Assembly: GCA_005881995.1 (NCBI GenBank)
Contig: VBHV01000216.1
Coordinates: 1-8,458, forward strand
DNA length: 8,458 nt
Reading direction: 5' to 3'
Origin: Chloroflexota bacterium
Lineage (GTDB): Bacteria; Chloroflexota; Ktedonobacteria; Ktedonobacterales; Ktedonobacteraceae
Shown here: one piece after another, positions 1 to 6,900 of the stretch
Layout: each line of letters opens with the position of its first letter
Numbering within the stretch: position 1 is the first letter of the stretch
Translations under genes and position numbers: made by a program
The notes under the pieces: model-generated
Database searches by the model: none
What the model was told of the DNA's origin: nothing
The model's input: the letters and a program-made list of their open reading frames with translations, nothing else

Positions 1-2255
1 GAAGTTCCGTCCACTGAGGTGGCTCCTGCTGTCGCTTGCTTGCGTGACGAGCGGCGCGTGCTTGTGCCATTCTGGTGCGGTTTCTCTTCGGCGTTGCGCT
101 GCGGAACAATGACTTCCTGGTAACAGACAGGGTCCTGTCCTACGCGCGGAATAACCATTAAACCGTTACAATTGGGACACACTTCGGGGACGGGCTTCTC
201 CCAGATGGCAAAATTGCAGGTGGGATAGTTGTTACAGCCGTAGAAGATGCGTTTCTTTTGTTTCGTCTTGCGTTCCACCAGGTCGCCGCCGCAATTGGGG
301 CAGAGCGCGCCAGTTTTATTGACCACCGAGCGGCCATAGCGGCACTCCGGGAAGCCGGAACAGGAGATGAAACGCCCAAAGCGCCCGGTGCGAATGACCA
401 GGTTGCGCCCACATTCGGGGCATGCCTCATCCAACTCCTCGACCGGCTTCTGCACGCGGTTCATCTCGGCTTCGGCCTTCTCCATCGTCGCCTTGAAGTC
501 ACCATAAAAGCCGTGCAGAAAATCCTTCCATGACTGCCTTCCCTCTTCTACATCGTCCAGCTTGCGCTCCATATCAGCGGTAAAGCCGACATCGACAATA
601 TCAGGGAAATGCTTATTCATAACCTCGTTCACGGTTTCACCTAACCAGGTGGGCACAAAGCGGCGCTGCTCCTGATCGACATAGCCGCGATCCTGGATGG
701 TACTGATAATGGGGACATACGTACTTGGTCGCCCGATGCCCTGCTCTTCCAGTTCTTTAATCAGGCTGGCCTCGGTGAAACGGGGGGGGGGCTGGGTGAA
801 ATGCTGTTCAGGCTGCAACTTGTGCAGGTCTAAGACTTCGTTGGCTGCCAGCGCGGGCAGCGTTTTCTCATCTTCTTCGCGCGGCCAGACCGCGTAGAAG
901 CCAGGAAATTTGAGATGCGAACCGCTGGCGCGGAAGACGTACTGCGCCGCCACGATATCGGCGCGCACCGTGTCAAAAACGGCCGGGGTCATAAAACTGG
1001 CCACGAAGCGCCGCCAGATCAGGTTATACAGTTTGAACTGGTCAGGGGTCACATGCGGCTTGACAATCTGCGGCGTGAGGGTGACATCGGTCGGGCGAAT
1101 GGCTTCATGCGCGTCCTGGGTAGTGGCTTTGGCTTTGCCGGTGCGCCCCTGCCCAACATAGGGCTGACCGTATTCCTGACCGATATAGGCCTTGACTCTG
1201 GCCTGAGCTTCCTCGGAGATACGGGTGGAGTCGGTACGCATGTAGGTGATGAGACCTTGATGACCGCGCTCGCCCATTTCAATGCCTTCATAGAGCTGTT
1301 GCGCGAGACCCATGGTTTTTTTGGGCTTAAAGTAGAGCCGCGACGATGCGTCCTGCTGCATAGTACTGGTGGTATACGGCAGATATGGCTGGCGGCGCTG
1401 CTCTTTCTCCTCGACCTTCAAGACGGTGTAGGCCGCGCCTTTCAAATCGGCCAGGATGGCGTCGGCTTCTTCTTTGGAACTAATCTTGATACGACCCTTA
1501 GCCACCTGGACCGCTTTGGCCCCATTCTGCCCATTGAGGTGCCCGCCTTCAGAGCCGTTGCCAGCCCGCTCTTCTCCGTCAGTCGCGCTCTCTTCGCGGT
1601 TGAACTCGGCAATATCTTTGAGGCGAGTGATGAGATTGGCTTCAAAGCGTTCCTGCTCTCTGTGTTTACTCAGCAGAGCAGTGATACTCCAGTACTCCTC
1701 TGGAAGAAAGGCGCGTATCTCGGCTTCACGGTCGCAAATGAGCCTGAGAGCCACCGATTGGACACGCCCGGCGCTTGTTCCCGACTGAATGCGCCGCCAG
1801 AGCAATGGGCTGATCTTATAACCGACCAGGCGATCCAGCACCCGGCGCGCCTGCTGCGCGTTGAAGAGGTCTTCATCGATCTCCCGTGGCTTCTTGATGG
1901 CCTGCTGCACCGCCCCTTTGGTAATTTCATTGAAGACCGCGCGATGCGGATGCTGCAAGCCCAGGGTTTCTTTTAACGACCACGCGATAAATTCGCCTTC
2001 GCGGTCAGGGTCAGGAGCCAGGTAGACTTCATCAGCGCGCCGCGAGGCCGCCTTGAGTTCATCAATCAATTTATCTTTTTTCTCGATAACTTCGTATTGG
2101 GGCGCGAAATCTTTGCGCGTATTGACGCCCAGCCCCTTTTTGGGCAGGTCGATAATATGTCCCATGGAGGCGCGCACTTCAAAATCGCGTCCCAGAAATT
2201 TTTCGATTGTTCTTGCTTTTGCCGGTGACTCTACAATAACGAGTTTTTTTGCCAT
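1..2255 (-). CDS. topA: DNA topoisomerase I (type IA), C-terminus cut by window edge
   Basis: Relaxes negative supercoils by cutting one DNA strand through a 5'-phosphotyrosine link, passing the other strand and resealing. From the ATG at 2255-2253 the frame stays open to the window edge (751 full codons, no stop). The Toprim domain opens with VIVESPAKA (Glu9) and has the acidic motif DPDREGE at residues 82-88. The catalytic tyrosine is Tyr338 in ITYMRTDS. The conserved PPPRFTEASLIK block starts at Pro489 and is followed by GIGRPSTY. The C-terminus has two complete C4 zinc ribbons (Cys612/615/632/638 and Cys652/655/674/680) and a third degenerate one (Cys693/696/711, no clear fourth ligand), then a basic Ser/Arg/Lys-rich tail. 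Residues about 217-254 form a hydrophilic Glu/Gly/Asn-rich stretch that looks inserted relative to usual TopA. The start is well supported by the family N-terminus MAKKLVIVES and by upstream GGGTAAAGGGA. It is divergent from the murT operon. Confidence 0.98.
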   Translation of the reverse strand, partial: MAKKLVIVESPAKARTIEKFLGRDFEVRASMGHIIDLPKKGLGVNTRKDFAPQYEVIEKKDKLIDELKAASRRADEVYLAPDPDREGEFIAWSLKETLGLQHPHRAVFNEITKGAVQQAIKKPREIDEDLFNAQQARRVLDRLVGYKISPLLWRRIQSGTSAGRVQSVALRLICDREAEIRAFLPEEYWSITALLSKHREQERFEANLITRLKDIAEFNREESATDGEERAGNGSEGGHLNGQNGAKAVQVAKGRIKISSKEEADAILADLKGAAYTVLKVEEKEQRRQPYLPYTTSTMQQDASSRLYFKPKKTMGLAQQLYEGIEMGERGHQGLITYMRTDSTRISEEAQARVKAYIGQEYGQPYVGQGRTGKAKATTQDAHEAIRPTDVTLTPQIVKPHVTPDQFKLYNLIWRRFVASFMTPAVFDTVRADIVAAQYVFRASGSHLKFPGFYAVWPREEDEKTLPALAANEVLDLHKLQPEQHFTQPPPRFTEASLIKELEEQGIGRPSTYVPIISTIQDRGYVDQEQRRFVPTWLGETVNEVMNKHFPDIVDVGFTADMERKLDDVEEGRQSWKDFLHGFYGDFKATMEKAEAEMNRVQKPVEELDEACPECGRNLVIRTGRFGRFISCSGFPECRYGRSVVNKTGALCPNCGGDLVERKTKQKKRIFYGCNNYPTCNFAIWEKPVPEVCPNCNGLMVIPRVGQDPVCYQEVIVPQRNAEEKPHQNGTSTRRSSRKQATAGATSVDGT

Positions 2256-2457
2256 TCCCTTTACCCTGATGTTTATTTAGAAGGGCGACTCATCAACCCC
2301 GCCGCGCGAGGCGACGCCCTAGAGATTCTGCGCACATATGCACGAGCCATCTCATTGCATAGAATAGCATATCCTGACAAGTGGTTTAGCTACTTCAATA
2401 TACGCATAAGATGCTTACGTAAGGATAACATACGTTGTCTAGTATATATTCCTTTTC
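2256..2457. other. topA leader and upstream intergenic DNA, no gene seen
   Basis: This is the left part of the 414-base gap between divergent topA and murT. On the minus strand it should contain the topA 5' leader. That leader includes a G+C-rich stretch (2282-2320) with complementary ends AGGGCG (2282-2287) and CGCCCT (2315-2320), which could fold. Farther out, at 2414-2423, is the 10-bp palindrome CTTACGTAAG in A+T-rich DNA. Short open frames here lack family features and good ribosome sites, so I call no gene. Confidence 0.5.
2361..2369 (-). promoter_or_regulatory. Possible topA promoter, extended -10
   Basis: Read on the minus strand, positions 2369 to 2361 give TGC followed by TATTCT, an extended -10 element. 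I see no convincing -35 hexamer at 17 bases upstream. Transcription would begin near 2354 and leave a leader of roughly 100 bases before the topA ATG. A+T-rich DNA farther out (2400-2450) could hold another promoter, so this is only the best single candidate. Confidence 0.3.
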
Positions 2458-2619
2458 GGGTGGATGTTATTTTTCGCACGGAACAGCCAAGTATAGTAGT
2501 GGCTGGGCTTGCCCCAGCCATGCCAAATAACACCCACCCCCTGCACTTGACTGGATTTGTCCCGACCATGCAAAAATAACACCCATCCCCTTCACTTGAC
2601 CGTGCTTGCGCTCGCATGC
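2458..2619. repeat. Cluster of about 49-bp degenerate repeats with an inverted fragment
   Basis: Two direct units lie back to back at 2504-2551 and 2552-2600, with a third partial unit at 2601-2619. The best-conserved part is AAATAACACCCA plus a C-run and CACTTGAC. Over 29 bases (2525-2553 against 2574-2602) the units match at 26 positions. Each unit opens with a variant of GG-TTG-CCC followed by CATGC. An inverted fragment lies at 2458-2481; its reverse complement resembles the CCATGC-AAAAATAACACCCA part of unit two. Unit one also contains a hairpin, TGGCTGGG / CCCAGCCA (2500-2507 and 2513-2520, 5-base loop). The 9-mer TATAGTAGT occurs at 2492-2500 and again at 2637-2645. No gene is encoded. 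The arrangement suggests a small intergenic repeat family (REP- or MITE-like), but I cannot place it in a known one. Confidence 0.7.
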
Positions 2620-2625
2620 TATGCT
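2596..2625 (+). promoter_or_regulatory. Promoter of the murT-gatD-zinc finger operon
   Basis: TTGACC (2596-2601) as -35, an 18-base spacer, and TATGCT (2620-2625) as -10, with TG at 2617-2618 giving an extended -10. Transcription should start near 2632, leaving a leader of about 38 bases before the murT ATG. The -35 lies in the conserved CACTTGAC of the second repeat unit, and the -10 lies at the junction with the partial third unit. This is the most consensus-like promoter of the region and has the right orientation and distance. Confidence 0.6.
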
Positions 2626-2669
2626 GCGACTGTTAATATAGTAGTACAAACAGCTAGTTGGAGAAGATT

Positions 2670-4361
2670 ATGCCTGAAAAGAAGCCATCTCCACCTGTGG
2701 AAGGGGAGGGGCGAACGCGACGTAGGAAAAGCGACCCACCATCATCACCATCTATACTTACCCGTCAGGCTGCCAACGGCAAACGTCCCGCGAAACGTCA
2801 ACGCAGCTCGCTGCGCGCAGGGCTGGCTGTTCTAGGAGGACGAGCGGCAGGCGCATTCAGCCGCCGCTTACACCTGGGCGGCGGCACCAGCATTACCGGG
2901 ATAGTAGCCCAACGCCTCTATCCCGACATTGTGAGCCATTTATCCACGCAGCTGGCCTATGGCAGTGTTTTGGTAACGGGTACAAATGGCAAAACGACCA
3001 CCAGCGGGTTTATCGCGGCCATTTTGAGCGATGCGGGGCTGCGGGTCTGGCGCAATCGAGAAGGTTCCAACCTGATGCGCGGCATCGCGGGCGCGCTGGT
3101 GATACGGGCGCAGCCCAATGGAAATTTGAGGCGCTCGGGACAGGCAATCTCCATTTTTGAGGTCGATGAAGCGGTTGTGCCGCAAATAGTGCAGAAAGTT
3201 CCCCTACGTGTGGCCGTCTTTAATAACCTGTTCCGCGATCAACTCGATCGCTACGGTGAAGTGGATACAGTAGCGTCGCGCTGGCAGCAGGCGATACGCG
3301 TGCTGCCAGAAAGTACCATCCTGGTTCTCAACGCGGATGATCCGGCCATAGCCCATCTTGGAAAGTCCTATCCCGGCAAAGTGGTGTATTTCGGCATTGA
3401 TGACGCATCGCTCGACCTGGCTGTCCAGGGAAACTCGTCCGATCGACATCAGACCATCGATACACGCACCTGTATTCAATGCGGAAGTGACCTCACCTAT
3501 ACCATGCGCATCTATAGCCACCTGGGGCATTACATCTGTTCAAATTGTGGAAATGCGCGCCCCCCGGCTGATGTGCGAGCAATCAGCGTCACTATCAATG
3601 CCTTTGATCAAATGCGCATCACGGTAGCTACTCCTACACAGCAAGGTGAGATCGTGATACCCTTACCGGGGTTTTATAATATCTACAACGCCCTGGCAGC
3701 CATTGCCGCAGCACAGGCATTACAGATCAACTGGGAGCCGATTGTCTCCGGCATCCAGCAGTTCAAACCCGCTTTCGGCCGTGGGGAGCGTGTGCAGATA
3801 GGTGGCCGCACGATACGCATTTTACTGGCGAAAAATCCCACCGGGTTCAACGAGGTATTGCGCACCCTCTTTAGTGAGGGAGAAAAACGCCATATGTTGG
3901 TGATGTTGAATGACAATATTGCGGATGGCCGCGATGTTTCCTGGATTTGGGATGTAGACTTCGAGCGTATGGTGCGCCATACCGAGACATTAACTGTGAC
4001 GGGCACGCGCGCGTTCGATCTGGCATTGCGTCTGAAATACGCAGGTATAGCCGCTCAAGATATGCAGCTTATTCCGATCGCTCCCCTTTCATCAACTAAC
4101 AAAAGTGCATTACCGGCACGCGCAGGCAAACCTGGCTTACGAGGAAGTATATCCGGCAGGACAATAGTTGAGAGACCGGCGTCAATACCCCGAGGAAAGC
4201 GTCCTTATGGATTGGCATACGCTTTAGATACAGCGTTGCAACAAACCCCCACAGGAGAAACATTGTTCGTCGTTCCAACGTATACTGGATTGTTGGAACT
4301 ACATCGTGAACTGGAACGACGTGGATTAACGCCTCACTACTGGGAGGAAAAAGGCCCGTGA
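2670..4361 (+). CDS. murT: MurT-like lipid II isoglutaminyl synthase, Mur ligase subunit
   Basis: ATP-dependent amidotransferase subunit that, with GatD, converts the D-glutamate of the lipid II stem peptide to D-isoglutamine on the cytoplasmic side. The Mur ligase P-loop GTNGKTT is at residues 104-110. The family signature around RDQLDRYGEVD (189-199) and NADDP (221-225) follow. A Cys4 zinc ribbon, Cys268/271/290/293, is typical of MurT. The MurT C-terminal domain has NPTGFNEV (389-396) and NDNIADGRDVSWIWDVDFE (414-432), whose aspartates are the likely source of the acid that completes the GatD catalytic triad. At 563 residues it is far longer than the roughly 440 usual. The extra length is mainly a basic N-terminal tail (about 1-45) and a Ser/Gly/Arg-rich insert (about 470-512). 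I chose ATG 2670 (GGAG at 2660-2663, 6-base gap) over the in-frame TTG at 2658, which lies on the ribosome site. Confidence 0.95.
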   Translation: MPEKKPSPPVEGEGRTRRRKSDPPSSPSILTRQAANGKRPAKRQRSSLRAGLAVLGGRAAGAFSRRLHLGGGTSITGIVAQRLYPDIVSHLSTQLAYGSVLVTGTNGKTTTSGFIAAILSDAGLRVWRNREGSNLMRGIAGALVIRAQPNGNLRRSGQAISIFEVDEAVVPQIVQKVPLRVAVFNNLFRDQLDRYGEVDTVASRWQQAIRVLPESTILVLNADDPAIAHLGKSYPGKVVYFGIDDASLDLAVQGNSSDRHQTIDTRTCIQCGSDLTYTMRIYSHLGHYICSNCGNARPPADVRAISVTINAFDQMRITVATPTQQGEIVIPLPGFYNIYNALAAIAAAQALQINWEPIVSGIQQFKPAFGRGERVQIGGRTIRILLAKNPTGFNEVLRTLFSEGEKRHMLVMLNDNIADGRDVSWIWDVDFERMVRHTETLTVTGTRAFDLALRLKYAGIAAQDMQLIPIAPLSSTNKSALPARAGKPGLRGSISGRTIVERPASIPRGKRPYGLAYALDTALQQTPTGETLFVVPTYTGLLELHRELERRGLTPHYWEEKGP

Positions 4362-5263
4362 ACGATAACAGCAAGCCTCAATTCACGTTGACGCTGGGAC
4401 ACTTGTATCCCGACCAATTGAATTTATACGGTGATCGAGGGAATATCCTCACTTTGCAACGACGCTGCCAATTGCGCGGTATCGGGCTGCGCGTGGTCAG
4501 CCTGGGCATCGGGGATGCGCTGGCCCCCGATGAATACGATCTCCTGTTTATTGGTGGAGGTCAGGATAAAGAGCAGGCTCCTGTGGCGCAGGACCTGTAC
4601 GAGATGAAGGGTATCGGCCTGTGGGCGGCTGTTGAGGACGATATGCCCGTGCTGGCGGTCTGTGGTGGATACCAATTGCTTGCGCACTACTACCGGCCCG
4701 CCAGTGGTGCCGATATGCGCGGATTGGGCATTTTTGATGCATGGACGATTCATAAAGGCATCCATGTTCCTCGTTGCATTGGAGATATCGCTATTGCCTG
4801 GAACGGTAGTACACTGGTAGGTTTTGAAAATCACGGAGGTCGAACGTATCTCGGTACAGCGAAACCCCTGGGTAAAGTGCTCAAAGGGCATGGCAACAAT
4901 GCAGAGGATCGTACGGAGGGAGCTGTTTACCGGCATGCCTATGGGACGTATCTGCATGGGTCGCTCCTACCGAAAAACCCACATTTTGCTGATTACTTAT
5001 TGGCATTAGCGCTTCAACGTTCCTATCAACTGAATGATTCTGAGATAATGGAGATTTTTTCCAGGAATCCTTTGCTTGAGGATCGAGTAGAGTCAGGAAC
5101 GTGGAAACGCGTTGAGAGGAAAAATGGCGCGAGCACTGTGGTAAGCGGCACATTGACTGCTCCTCCCGCTCTGGATGATACTCTGGAGTGGACAGCCCAC
5201 GCCTCGATGCTTGAACGTTTAGGATTACACCATGCGGCAGGAGCCGCGTTACGTCACCTGTAG
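4358..5263 (+). CDS. gatD: GatD-like lipid II isoglutaminyl synthase, glutaminase subunit
   Basis: Class I glutamine amidotransferase (GATase_3, CobB/CobQ-like) that hydrolyses glutamine and passes ammonia to MurT. The fold begins at residue 9 with [21 protein letters not shown]. The nucleophile is Cys102 in AVCGGYQLL and the catalytic histidine is His200 in YGTYLHG. As in other GatD proteins no acid follows the histidine in the usual place, in line with the third triad residue coming from MurT. The motif RGLGIFD (121-127) is also typical. The GTG start at 4358 overlaps the murT TGA (GTGA), with GGGAGGA at 4342-4348 as ribosome site, so translation is probably coupled. At 301 residues it exceeds the usual 240-260. 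The excess is a polar stretch at about 225-268, before a family-like C-terminal [11 protein letters not shown] helix. Confidence 0.94.
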   Translation: MNDNSKPQFTLTLGHLYPDQLNLYGDRGNILTLQRRCQLRGIGLRVVSLGIGDALAPDEYDLLFIGGGQDKEQAPVAQDLYEMKGIGLWAAVEDDMPVLAVCGGYQLLAHYYRPASGADMRGLGIFDAWTIHKGIHVPRCIGDIAIAWNGSTLVGFENHGGRTYLGTAKPLGKVLKGHGNNAEDRTEGAVYRHAYGTYLHGSLLPKNPHFADYLLALALQRSYQLNDSEIMEIFSRNPLLEDRVESGTWKRVERKNGASTVVSGTLTAPPALDDTLEWTAHASMLERLGLHHAAGAALRHL

Positions 5264-5301
5264 GGATCAACGTACCCATACCTGGTGACCGGGAAGGTCT
5301 T

Positions 5302-5934
5302 ATGAGTGTTGATCGCACGTTAGCACGATGCTCTTTTTGCGGGCAACGCCCACCAGAAGTCCGGCGGATGGTAGCCGGGCCTGGTGCTGCATATATCTGT
5401 GATGTCTGCCTGGAACTGTGCCAGGAAATTCTGCAAGATCCAACATCTTTTTCTTCCAAAGCTCTCGAATTGGCTTCGCGTCCTCCAGTGGTCATCGCGG
5501 CGCCACAAGCGCTAGCACAATCACAGGCAACACTTGCGAATCGAGAGCCGATGCGCACTGTTACGCTTGAACTGGAACAAAAGCAACAGGAGCAGACATT
5601 GATGTTGCACCAGTTGCAATTGTATGAGAAGCATTTTGAACTGCATTACCTGTGGATTCGGCCACCTTTTACCGAGGGTTTTGCCTTTGTTCCACGCATC
5701 CTCTTCCTGCTCACCGATAACAACGGCAACCGTTGGGCAGGAGACCGTGGCGGGATGTTGTTTGAGCGCTCGGAGCTGAGCAGCGATCCTCGCCAGGCAA
5801 TCTATCAAGGGTATGCGCGCTTTAGCCCTCCCCTGCCGGCCAATACGCATCACTTGACTTTGCGGGCGACCGATCCACTCAGTTCATTTGCGGATGAGCC
5901 ACTGCAACCCTGGCAGTTTGAGTTCGAGTTCTAG
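5302..5934 (+). CDS. ClpX-type C4 zinc finger protein with unknown beta-rich C-terminal domain
   Basis: A 210-residue protein of unknown function. Residues about 9-44 match the N-terminal zinc-binding domain of ClpX closely: Cys10 and Cys13 in CSFCGQ, the [10 protein letters not shown] stretch, Cys33 and Cys36 in YICDVC, then LELCQEIL. In ClpX this domain dimerises and binds adaptors and some substrates. Here no Walker motif or other AAA+ element follows, so it cannot be an unfoldase. Residues 45-85 look like a flexible Ala/Pro/Ser linker, 86-110 a Gln-rich helix or short coiled coil, and 111-210 a beta-rich domain with aromatic and proline turns, ending WQFEFEF. It starts 38 bases after gatD with GGGAAGG at 5291-5297 and is probably co-transcribed. 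No signal peptide or membrane segment is visible. A role as an adaptor or sensor tied to cell-wall amidation or to ClpP is inference from domain and position only. Confidence 0.88.
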   Translation: MSVDRTLARCSFCGQRPPEVRRMVAGPGAAYICDVCLELCQEILQDPTSFSSKALELASRPPVVIAAPQALAQSQATLANREPMRTVTLELEQKQQEQTLMLHQLQLYEKHFELHYLWIRPPFTEGFAFVPRILFLLTDNNGNRWAGDRGGMLFERSELSSDPRQAIYQGYARFSPPLPANTHHLTLRATDPLSSFADEPLQPWQFEFEF

Positions 5935-5939
5935 CAATC

Positions 5940-5993
5940 GAATGAAATGCGCCCGCCTGGAAGATGCTTCGCCAGAGCGGGCGCATTTCATTC
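5940..5993. terminator. Bidirectional hairpin between convergent genes
   Basis: The arms at 5940-5956 (GAATGAAATGCGCCCGC) and 5977-5993 are perfect 17-base reverse complements. The stem can continue through CTGG (5957-5960) and CCAG (5972-5975) past one bulged base. It lies 5 bases after the stop of the zinc finger gene and 27 bases after the stop of convergent hpf, so it can serve both. Neither side has a clear T-run, so it is not a classical U-tailed terminator, although the outer stem is A/T-rich. Confidence 0.8.
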
Positions 5994-6020
5994 TATCCAT
6001 CCGAAACACATGGTTCGAAG

Positions 6021-6650
6021 TTATTCAGGGACTCCCTCCAGGGCTGGGACCAGTAAACCGTAGCCGCCCTGGTCTAGACGGTACATGACATTGACGCTTC
6101 GAGTCTCTTCATTGAAGAACGGGTAGAAATCGAGCTTGTGGGCCTCCATCTGCGCAATCACTTCGCGGTCATTCATGGGTTTGGTTGCGATGTGTCGAAT
6201 CTCCACAATCTTTGACCAGATCTCCTCATTGCGCTCCTCGTCAAGTGGCTCCGCCGCCTGTTCCTCCTTGGGCAACTGCTCCTCTTGCAGGGAGATGAGA
6301 TCACCGGAGCGTGAGAGAGCGAGTACTCTCATGGGAGGAGCATGATGCCGACGTGCTGTCTGGCGATCTTTTTGACGGCCCAACTGCGTTGTCACTTTAT
6401 CCAGGACAAGATCAAGAGCGATAGTCGCGTTGAGCGCGCTGACTTCACTACGAATAGGGTGGGCGCTATTGGAGAGCGCGATCTGCACCGAGAAACGATC
6501 ACGGGCGCTGCGCGTCTGCTCCTCCGCGACAGTCACCTCAATACGAGCATCAGCATTGATCAGGCGGGAGAGACGCTGTACTTTGCGTTCGATATGCTGA
6601 CGCAACCGGGGTGGGACATCCATCTGTTTCCCTTTGATGATGATTTGCAT
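6021..6650 (-). CDS. hpf: Ribosome hibernation promoting factor, long form
   Basis: Binds the 30S decoding region of idle ribosomes and, in the long form, pairs two ribosomes into inactive 100S dimers. At 209 residues it has both parts. The N-terminal S30AE domain (about 1-98) starts MQIIIKGKQMDVPPRLRQHI and runs to the basic helix LDKVTTQLGRQKDRQTARRH. A linker (about 105-145) is rich in Glu and Gln. The C-terminal dimerisation domain (about 148-203) has IRHIATKPMNDREVIAQME and the conserved FYPFFNEETRSVNVMYR. I start at ATG 6650-6648, which gives the family N-terminus and has AGAAGG (6662-6657) 6 bases upstream. An in-frame ATG at 6710 would add 20 residues foreign to the family. It is convergent with the zinc finger gene. 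Expression in stationary phase or stress is known for the family but no specific signal is seen here. Confidence 0.96.
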   Translation of the reverse strand: MQIIIKGKQMDVPPRLRQHIERKVQRLSRLINADARIEVTVAEEQTRSARDRFSVQIALSNSAHPIRSEVSALNATIALDLVLDKVTTQLGRQKDRQTARRHHAPPMRVLALSRSGDLISLQEEQLPKEEQAAEPLDEERNEEIWSKIVEIRHIATKPMNDREVIAQMEAHKLDFYPFFNEETRSVNVMYRLDQGGYGLLVPALEGVPE

Positions 6651-6739
6651 GGCTTGCCTTCTCTTTCCAATCCAACGATAGGTCAAAACCAGTGGAACGG
6701 GGAGTTCCAACGCCGGGATACGAAGAATTGTCTACCTCT

Positions 6740-6748
6740 ATTATACCA
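6740..6748 (-). promoter_or_regulatory. hpf promoter, extended -10
   Basis: On the minus strand positions 6748 to 6740 read TGG then TATAAT, a perfect extended -10. The position 17 bases upstream reads CCTCCT, a poor -35, which the TG motif may offset. Transcription would start near 6733, giving a leader of about 80 bases. The plus-strand AAAGGAGGG at 6761-6769 resembles a ribosome site but serves no gene. Confidence 0.6.
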
Positions 6749-6848
6749 CCGCAATTGAAAAAAGGAGGGAAAGCGCCAAAAGTCCCGCTATTTTTGCATG
6801 AAAATCCTGTTACGAAACGAGAAAAATTGATACATCTTGGTATTGCAT

Positions 6849-6898
6849 GATGAACATTTTGTCATCTTTCCGTGAGAAAGATTCATAAAATGTTCATC
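6849..6898. repeat. 50-bp interrupted inverted repeat between hpf and the DUF6788-like gene
   Basis: The outer arms GATGAACATTTT (6849-6860) and AAAATGTTCATC (6887-6898) are perfect 12-base complements. The inner arms ATCTTTC (6864-6870) and GAAAGAT (6876-6882) add 7 bp around the 5-base loop CGTGA. A 3/4-base internal loop separates them. It lies upstream of both divergent genes, beyond the hpf promoter and about 70 bases before the DUF6788-like start. It is A+T-rich and lacks a T-run, and no gene ends beside it, so a large operator, a leader hairpin or a small mobile-element remnant is more likely than a terminator. The rest of 6651-6970 holds only the two promoter candidates and no gene. 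Confidence 0.75.
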
Positions 6899-6900
6899 GT

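Noticed and set aside
915..1976. 353-codon open frame on the plus strand
   Set aside because: It lies wholly antisense to topA, whose frame has every catalytic motif. The translated product has no recognisable domain and no ribosome site, so it is a by-product of codon bias.
2282..2320. Riboswitch or terminator in the topA leader
   Set aside because: Only 6-bp complementary ends around G+C-rich DNA are seen, with no recognisable aptamer core and no T-run.
2458..2619. CRISPR array
   Set aside because: There are only two full units, they are degenerate and contiguous, with no unique equal-length spacers, and no cas gene is nearby.
2355..2649. Short open frames on both strands over the repeat region
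   Set aside because: Their sequence is translated repeat DNA (the same short peptide pattern recurs) with no good ribosome site or conserved domain.
2658..2669. TTG start for murT four codons upstream
   Set aside because: That TTG overlaps the GGAG ribosome site that serves the ATG at 2670.
4424..5558. Long minus-strand open frames (177 and 225 codons) across gatD and the zinc finger gene
   Set aside because: They are antisense to genes with clear family motifs, and their translations show no domain.
6651..6710. Extended hpf start at 6710
   Set aside because: The extra 20 residues do not resemble the family, and the inner ATG at 6650 has its own ribosome site and gives the canonical MQIIIKG start.
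6760..6830. AAAGGAGGG ribosome-like site followed by a 10-codon frame at 6798
   Set aside because: The spacing is about 28 bases, the product is tiny, and the site lies within the hpf promoter region on the opposite strand.
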